Assembly: GCF_001949145.1 (NCBI RefSeq)
Contig: NW_019091440.1
Coordinates: 1,145,539 to 1,156,761 of the forward strand
Source: Acanthaster planci
Lineage: Eukaryota > Echinodermata > Asteroidea > Valvatida > Acanthasteridae
Length of the DNA: 11,223 nucleotides
Direction: 5' to 3'
The notes below the pieces were generated by a model that was given only the letters and a program-made list of their open reading frames with translations, searched no databases and was not told the DNA's origin. This document shows, one piece after another, positions 9,201 to 11,223 of this stretch. Both the position numbers and the translations under genes were made by a program. Numbering within the stretch: position 1 is the first letter of the stretch; every line of letters begins with the position of its first letter.

Positions 9201-11196
9201 CTCCTTTACCATCCAACATCCATGTCAACATCTCAGAACTGACTCGTGTCCCCCGTGGCAGTGTCAAGAGAAGACACAGTGAACCTCCTGCAAAGGTGTC
9301 TAAAGACAAACAAGAGGCACTGGAGAAGGCTGAAGATGTCAGAAATATGATACCTATCAAGAACTCGTGGGAGGAGGAGGCTGAAAATCCAAACTCACAA
9401 TTTGTGGAGGATGGAGAGTCGAAGATCAGGTCACATTGGAGAGAACACAGCCAAGTAGAGGACATGGTTTCTCCCCTGAAGAGTCGACTTCCTGATAAAA
9501 ACTTCAGTCCACCATCATCATCAAAAGAGTCACCAACTCGTAGGAGAGGGAATTCAGTGCCTGAGGTTGTTAGTCAGGAGCAACACGGGTAGGTTCATTC
9601 ATCGTTGAGAGATTAGTTCCTGTAGAGCTGTAGCGACAAAAAAAGTTAGCTTAATAAAACAAATAAATCCTTCCCGTTTATATTGGCATTTGGTAGTGTA
9701 TTTTGATATTTAGAGTAAATTTTGAATATACAAGTCATTCCTAAAATAATTTTTCAATTTGTTCTGCCATCCATAAATTAGCCTTCTTCCTGTGACAGGA
9801 AAAAATTTCTGAAACCACTTCATTTACTCTTTTTGATCCCTTGTGTTTTTGCAGGAGAAACGGAAAGAGGAGTTTGGAGGATGCATCTAACTTGGAACTT
9901 TCAGCTGTCTTGCCGTCTCAACGTAAGTCAAGTACCCGTAACTACTCTGAGGGTTCGGAAGTCTTCCTTAATGATGATGCCAGGAACGACGATGGCAACG
10001 ATGATGAAGATGAAGATGATGCAGTAATTGACGACAAAGAGCAGATCCTAACTGAGCATGTGCAGCACATGTCCATGAATGCCATGCAAGAGTTGAACAC
10101 TGTCCTCTCTCAGACCGGTGATATTCATTTTGACTTTCCCTCACCAACGCTTCGTCCAGCGTCCAGAGAGCTTGATACGGAGTCTGTTGGATTTGAACCC
10201 GAGGCTGCTGATTGGCTAAACCAAAGCCTTGCTGCATCAGAAGCAAGTGACATTACAACAAGGACATTCTCTGCAATGAGTAGTGAGGTACGTCCTTACA
10301 CCTCATCTAAAGAGTGCTAATTTCTAGAAAGCTCATTCTAGAGTCCCTATTTTTAGAGTGCTCATTTCTAGAGTCCCTATTTCTAGAGTGCTCATTTCTA
10401 GGGTCCCTATTTCTAGAGTGCTCATTTCTAGGGTCCCTATTTCTAGAGTGCTCCTAATTTCTAGAGTGCTAATTGTTGCTGGCATGTACATCTTCCTTTA
10501 CATGTAAGTCTGAAAATCTAATGACGCCGCATACCATGTCAAGTTTTTTACAATTTTGAAGTCGCTGTGTCATATCTCTAAAGAGTTCAGTTGTTTTCTT
10601 TACAGTTGCAAAACACTCAATCGAGTGGGCTGAGTAGTGAACGGAGTCACAGCTCAAGTACCAACTTCTCAGAATCAGAGGGAGGGTTGCTCCATTGGAA
10701 GAAGGGCAATGTACTTGGCAGGGGAGCATTTGGAGTGGTAAGTTTTAAATTAACGCTTGATTGGCATCATTTGTATTTCATTTTGGCTCCTACCGAAATC
10801 ATGTTACGTCATTGAGAAAAATTCAAGTAAATAAATTTATTATGCTCTGTAACATACCAGGAGAATTGGATTAGTCACAAATGTAGCCAATGAATGTGGT
10901 TGAAAGTTGAAACCCAATGCAAAGATAGTATTCAACATCCGGAGCTTGTTCCGCGTAGTCACAATGTGTGTGTTCAAAGAAGCATCTGCAACTTTTGCAA
11001 GTTTCAAGACTCTTCATTCCAAATAATTGTTATCTGAACAGGTGTACTGTGGTCTAACAAACACGGGCCAACTGATAGCTGTCAAACAGGTGGAACTGAG
11101 TGACAAGGACAACAAACATAAATCCAGGCAGCAGTATGAGAAGCTACAAGAGGAAGTAGAACTGTTGAAGACATTGAGACATCGGAATATTGTAGG
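174..11196 (+). CDS. MAP3K19: Ankyrin-repeat MAP3K, MAP3K19/YSK4-like, partial at both ends (14 exons)
   Basis: A spliced gene with exons 174-267, 528-847, 1380-1509, 1649-1816, 2132-2225, 2619-2774, 3089-3198, 3547-3640, 4259-4437, 4772-4903, 5271-9588, 9855-10287, 10606-10737 and 11042-11196. All 13 introns are GT-AG and every junction keeps the frame, giving 2171 codons plus 2 nt. Domain order is ankyrin repeats (about residues 6-182), a Ser/Pro-rich linker, a very long low-complexity region (about 494-1931), an acidic segment (1971-1994) and a protein kinase N-lobe (from W2107). The family would phosphorylate MAP2Ks in a cytoplasmic MAPK cascade; the ankyrin repeats and linker presumably bind partners (inference). 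The MAP3K19 call rests on the N-lobe: glycine loop GRGAFGVVYCG, AVKQV around the catalytic lysine, and a KLQEEVELLK alpha-C helix. No start codon, promoter, stop codon or poly(A) site of the full-length form is inside the window. The kinase class is secure; the exact orthologue is less so. Confidence 0.85.
528..847 (+). CDS. MAP3K19: Exon: ankyrin repeats 1 (end) to 4 (start)
   Basis: The acceptor is TTTGTATAG (ends 527) and the donor GTGAGT at 848. The exon encodes residues 32 (split codon) to 138. It finishes repeat 1 with ELLAHRADVTTHD, then gives repeat 2 (from residue 60, EGRTPLHFAAA), repeat 3 (about 96-128, LAPIHSASQSGQVEVLVALLDSGADVN) in which the usual G-T of the TPLH turn is altered to L-A, and the start of repeat 4 (GATPLHIS). 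Such repeats form a stacked helix-turn-helix surface for protein binding; the partner cannot be read from the sequence. The open frame continues past the donor to 943, but that tail has no ankyrin character. Confidence 0.92.
848..1379 (+). other. Intron between ankyrin exons
   Basis: GTGAGT to TTTCAG, 532 bp, phase 0, placed inside ankyrin repeat 4. It holds an 8-C run at 1099-1106 and a 9-bp tandem duplication at 972-989. Open frames in it on both strands have no recognisable protein content. Confidence 0.85.
1380..1509 (+). CDS. MAP3K19: Exon: ankyrin repeats 4 (end) and 5
   Basis: The acceptor is TTATTTCAG (ends 1379), the donor GTGAGA at 1510. Joined in phase 0 to the previous exon, it completes a textbook repeat: TPLHIS then ACAGQLQAATKLLNHGADV (residues 139-157). 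That fit is strong evidence for the splice. A fifth, shortened repeat follows (SGNTPVDVAKTKKLKHALK, 163-181) and probably caps the ankyrin stack, since the sequence becomes charged and then Pro-rich afterwards. The exon ends in phase 1. Confidence 0.92.
1649..1816 (+). CDS. MAP3K19: Exon: linker after the ankyrin repeats
   Basis: The acceptor is TATAAACAG (ends 1648), the donor GTAAGT at 1817. It encodes residues 182 (split GAA) to 237, with a helical, charged start (WTEATQAKRDL), a Pro/basic stretch (TPVKPPSR) and a Ser/Thr-Pro rich end (GSTPRPGSSCNFTPE). No domain is recognised. Its length is a multiple of three (168 nt) with phase 1 at both ends, so skipping it would keep the frame. Confidence 0.8.
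1817..2131 (+). other. Intron
   Basis: GTAAGT to GACAG, 315 bp, phase 1. No gene, repeat or conserved element is recognised. Confidence 0.78.
2132..2225 (+). CDS. MAP3K19: Exon: charged helical linker segment
   Basis: The acceptor is TTCTGCGACAG (ends 2131), the donor GTGGGT at 2226. It encodes residues 238 (split AAG) to 268: KRIIHKMTEAHKAMLAEEQMLRDIESGRF is strongly helical and amphipathic, possibly a short coiled coil, followed by TP. Phase 1 in and phase 2 out match the neighbouring exons. An AG two bases later (2132-2133) would shift the frame and is not used in this model. Confidence 0.78.
2226..2618 (+). other. Intron
   Basis: GTGGGT to CTCAG, 393 bp, phase 2. The plus-strand open frame at 2293-2508 lacks coding character and would not join the flanking exons. 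Nothing else is seen. Confidence 0.78.
2619..2774 (+). CDS. MAP3K19: Exon: Ser/Pro/Lys-rich linker
   Basis: The acceptor is TTTGTGCTCAG (ends 2618), the donor GTAATC at 2775. It encodes residues 269 (split AGT) to 320, rich in Ser, Pro, Lys and Arg, with Ser/Thr-Pro sites in PPKTPRV, SSSPAG and GSPEKNKK. It looks disordered. The exon is 156 nt with phase 2 at both ends and so could be skipped in frame. A minus-strand open frame over the same DNA (2526-2765) is a shadow. Confidence 0.8.
2775..3088 (+). other. Intron
   Basis: GTAATC to GTCAG, 314 bp, phase 2, AT-rich. No gene or structured element is recognised. Confidence 0.78.
3089..3198 (+). CDS. MAP3K19: Exon: Arg-rich linker
   Basis: The acceptor is TTGTTTGGTCAG (ends 3088), the donor GTAAGT at 3199. 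It encodes residues 321 (split AGA) to 357: PLLGGRTRTLTVPSGESTIDIRNQ and then a basic helical run RARAHAKVNQRN. No family is recognised. Because the exon is short and has no homology I can name, support comes from consensus splice sites and frame agreement on both sides. Confidence 0.75.
3199..3546 (+). other. Intron
   Basis: GTAAGT to GTGCAG, 348 bp, phase 1. No gene or structured element is recognised. Confidence 0.78.
3547..3640 (+). CDS. MAP3K19: Exon: linker with an acidic/hydrophobic segment
   Basis: The acceptor is ATTTTGTGCAG (ends 3546), the donor GTAGGA at 3641, which is a weak donor. It encodes residues 358 (split TCT) to 388. The segment DMPQVPVTVVGLDLDDNLRDI is more hydrophobic and acidic than the rest of the linker and may form a short folded or binding element (inference). 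Frame in is phase 1, out phase 2. Confidence 0.75.
3641..4258 (+). other. Intron, longest in the window
   Basis: GTAGGA to TGTCAG, 618 bp, phase 2, AT-rich. The minus-strand open frame at 3679-3861 has no recognisable family. No transposon ends or target duplications are seen. Confidence 0.78.
4259..4437 (+). CDS. MAP3K19: Exon: basic Ser/Pro-rich linker
   Basis: The acceptor is TATTCTTGTCAG (ends 4258), the donor GTAAAT at 4438. It encodes residues 389 (split AGG) to 448. It contains arginine clusters next to serines (YLERRRSHDK, TERRPSAGSRGS), which suit basophilic kinases, and Ser/Thr-Pro sites (GPISPYL, NPTPPT, RGSTPSLQ). It ends with a hydrophobic stretch, LQDLTGACVDLIKK. No domain is recognised. 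Confidence 0.8.
4438..4771 (+). other. Intron with weak inverted repeats
   Basis: GTAAAT to TTTCAG, 334 bp, phase 1. It holds a perfect 10-bp inverted repeat (4452-4461 with 4492-4501) and an imperfect 21-bp one (4530-4550 with 4705-4725, 14 of 21 positions). Neither is strong enough to call a transposon. Confidence 0.78.
4772..4903 (+). CDS. MAP3K19: Exon: Ser-rich linker
   Basis: The acceptor is CTTGGCTTTCAG (ends 4771), the donor GTGAGA at 4904. It encodes residues 449 (split GGA) to 492, with a serine run (HRSVGSSSSTISLDDESS) and then PPRRVPLRAN. Its length is 132 nt with phase 1 at both ends. An internal GTATGC (4877-4882) could act as an alternative donor but would shift the frame relative to the next exon. 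Confidence 0.78.
4904..5270 (+). other. Intron before the giant exon
   Basis: GTGAGA to TTCAG, 367 bp, phase 1. It has a 10-T run (4991-5000) and an AT-rich palindrome at 5116-5127. The giant open frame reaches back to 5195 through this intron, but only from a GTG codon and across the polypyrimidine tract. Confidence 0.85.
5271..9588 (+). CDS. MAP3K19: Giant 4.3-kb exon: long, mostly disordered central region
   Basis: The acceptor is a strong T-rich tract ending TTATTCAG (5270); the donor is GTAGGT at 9589. The exon encodes residues 493 (split GAA) to 1931 plus two bases. Composition is Ser/Lys/Thr/Gln-rich with no large fold, so most of it is probably disordered. It has about 30 Ser/Thr-Pro sites, a Lys/Arg block (residues 1407-1488), and less biased islands at about 1351-1390, 1494-1528, 1562-1596 and 1742-1775. 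Two RxxSxP sites lie near the end (S1829, S1921). An acidic patch with aromatics (SIEEVYEEVVFVSDEEKER) lies near 7346-7405. An uninterrupted frame of this length, in phase with both neighbours, is strong evidence that it is real. The open frame extends upstream to 5195, but that part is intron. I recall that vertebrate MAP3K19 also has an unusually large central exon, which agrees. Confidence 0.93.
9589..9854 (+). other. Intron after the giant exon, with poly(A)-like signals
   Basis: GTAGGT to TTGCAG, 266 bp, phase 2. If unspliced, the frame stops at once at TAG 9590-9592. AATAAA occurs at 9653-9658 and 9662-9667, and GT/T-rich sequence follows at about 9689-9712. That is the layout of a possible intronic polyadenylation site, not proof of one. 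Confidence 0.8.
9855..10287 (+). CDS. MAP3K19: Exon: acidic segment before the kinase domain
   Basis: The acceptor is TTGTGTTTTTGCAG (ends 9854), the donor GTACGT at 10288. It encodes residues 1932 (split GGG) to 2076: a basic start (RNGKRSLED), an Asp/Glu/Asn-rich tract at 1971-1994 built largely from GAT and GAA codons, then a likely helical segment (EHVQHMSMNAMQELNTVLSQ) and Ser/Thr-rich sequence with DWLNQSLAASEASD. Phase 2 in and phase 0 out. The frame runs past the donor only to a stop at 10318-10320, just inside the intronic minisatellite. Confidence 0.88.
10288..10605 (+). other. Intron carrying a minisatellite
   Basis: GTACGT to TTACAG, 318 bp, phase 0. About half of it is the 15/30-bp tandem repeat at 10312-10474, which starts 24 bp after the donor. 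Confidence 0.88.
10312..10474 (+). repeat. Minisatellite, 15-bp monomers in a 30-bp higher-order repeat
   Basis: About eleven units of a 15-bp monomer lie head to tail. Two variants alternate, GAGTGCTCATTTCTA and GAGTCCCTATTTCTA, so the clear period is 30 bp from about 10341 to 10445. The last two copies of the second variant start GGG instead of GAG. Edge units vary in length (14 bp at 10327-10340, 18 bp at 10446-10463, 11 bp at 10464-10474). It is intronic and non-coding. High identity of the central copies suggests recent expansion, so copy number is probably polymorphic. Confidence 0.95.
10606..10737 (+). CDS. MAP3K19: Exon: Ser-rich lead and glycine loop of the kinase
   Basis: The acceptor is TTTTCTTTACAG (ends 10605), the donor GTAAGT at 10738. 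It encodes residues 2077-2120, phase 0 at both ends. A Ser-rich lead (SSGLSSERSHSSSTNFSES) is followed by HWKKGNVLGRGAFGV: W2107 opens beta-1 and G2114, G2116 and G2119 form the nucleotide-binding glycine loop. The intron that follows cuts the loop strand right after GAFGV; the next exon continues VYCG. Skipping this symmetric exon would keep the frame but remove the glycine loop. Confidence 0.93.
10738..11041 (+). other. Intron inside the kinase glycine loop
   Basis: GTAAGT to GAACAG, 304 bp, phase 0. It splits the kinase between GAFGV and VYCG. No gene or repeat is seen in it. Confidence 0.88.
11042..11196 (+). CDS. MAP3K19: Exon: kinase N-lobe, beta-3 lysine and alpha-C helix
   Basis: The acceptor is TTATCTGAACAG (ends 11041), the donor GTAAGT at 11197. 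It encodes residues 2121-2171 plus two bases of a glycine-type codon. VYCGLTNTGQLIAVKQVEL contains the ATP-anchoring lysine K2135; YEKLQEEVELLKTLRHRNIV contains the alpha-C glutamate, probably E2158, and the start of beta-4. The wording VYCGL, GQLIAVKQV and KLQEEV matches MAP3K19 better than MAP3K1, MAP3K2/3 or ASK kinases as I know them. The hinge, HRD and DFG motifs must lie in exons beyond the window, so activity cannot be judged. Confidence 0.93.
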
Positions 11197-11223
11197 GTAA
11201 GTATCTGGGTGGAAAAGGGTTAG
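11197..11223 (+). other. Start of next intron
   Basis: A GTAAGT donor in phase 2 opens an intron that runs out of the window; the next exon should continue the kinase after HRNIV. Confidence 0.8.

Noticed and set aside
9841-9854. Start of the acidic-segment frame upstream of 9855
   Set aside because: These bases are the T-rich acceptor ending GCAG, so the residues read from them are intronic.

Overview
Residue numbers below count from the first codon visible in the window (AAT at 174), because the true protein start lies upstream.

The window is eukaryotic genomic DNA, most likely from an invertebrate animal. Coding blocks are broken by 13 GT-AG introns of about 140 to 620 bp, with pyrimidine-rich acceptors and GTRAGT-like donors. 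The species cannot be fixed from the sequence. There is no operon structure, ribosome binding site, tRNA, rRNA, CRISPR array or recognisable intact transposon.

Everything that can be supported belongs to one plus-strand gene, incomplete at both ends. Fourteen exons splice in phase at every junction into an open frame of 6515 nt (2171 codons plus 2 nt): 174-267, 528-847, 1380-1509, 1649-1816, 2132-2225, 2619-2774, 3089-3198, 3547-3640, 4259-4437, 4772-4903, 5271-9588, 9855-10287, 10606-10737 and 11042-11196.

Layout of the protein. Exons at 174-1509 encode ankyrin repeats (about five, the last degenerate). Exons at 1649-4903 encode a Ser/Pro/Arg-rich linker with one helical, charged segment. 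The 4.3-kb exon at 5271-9588 encodes about 1,440 residues of mostly Ser/Lys/Thr-rich, probably disordered protein, with a basic block and several more hydrophobic islands toward its 3' end. The exon at 9855-10287 carries an acidic tract. The exons at 10606-10737 and 11042-11196 encode the start of a STE-type protein kinase domain: glycine loop, beta-3 lysine and alpha-C glutamate. The kinase N-lobe resembles MAP3K19 (YSK4/RCK) most closely among the MAP3Ks I know. The catalytic and activation loops lie beyond the window.

The best leads are the ankyrin-giant linker-MAP3K architecture, candidate conserved and 14-3-3-type motifs in the giant exon, a possible intronic polyadenylation unit after that exon that would make a kinase-less isoform, and a 15/30-bp minisatellite starting 24 bp past a splice donor.
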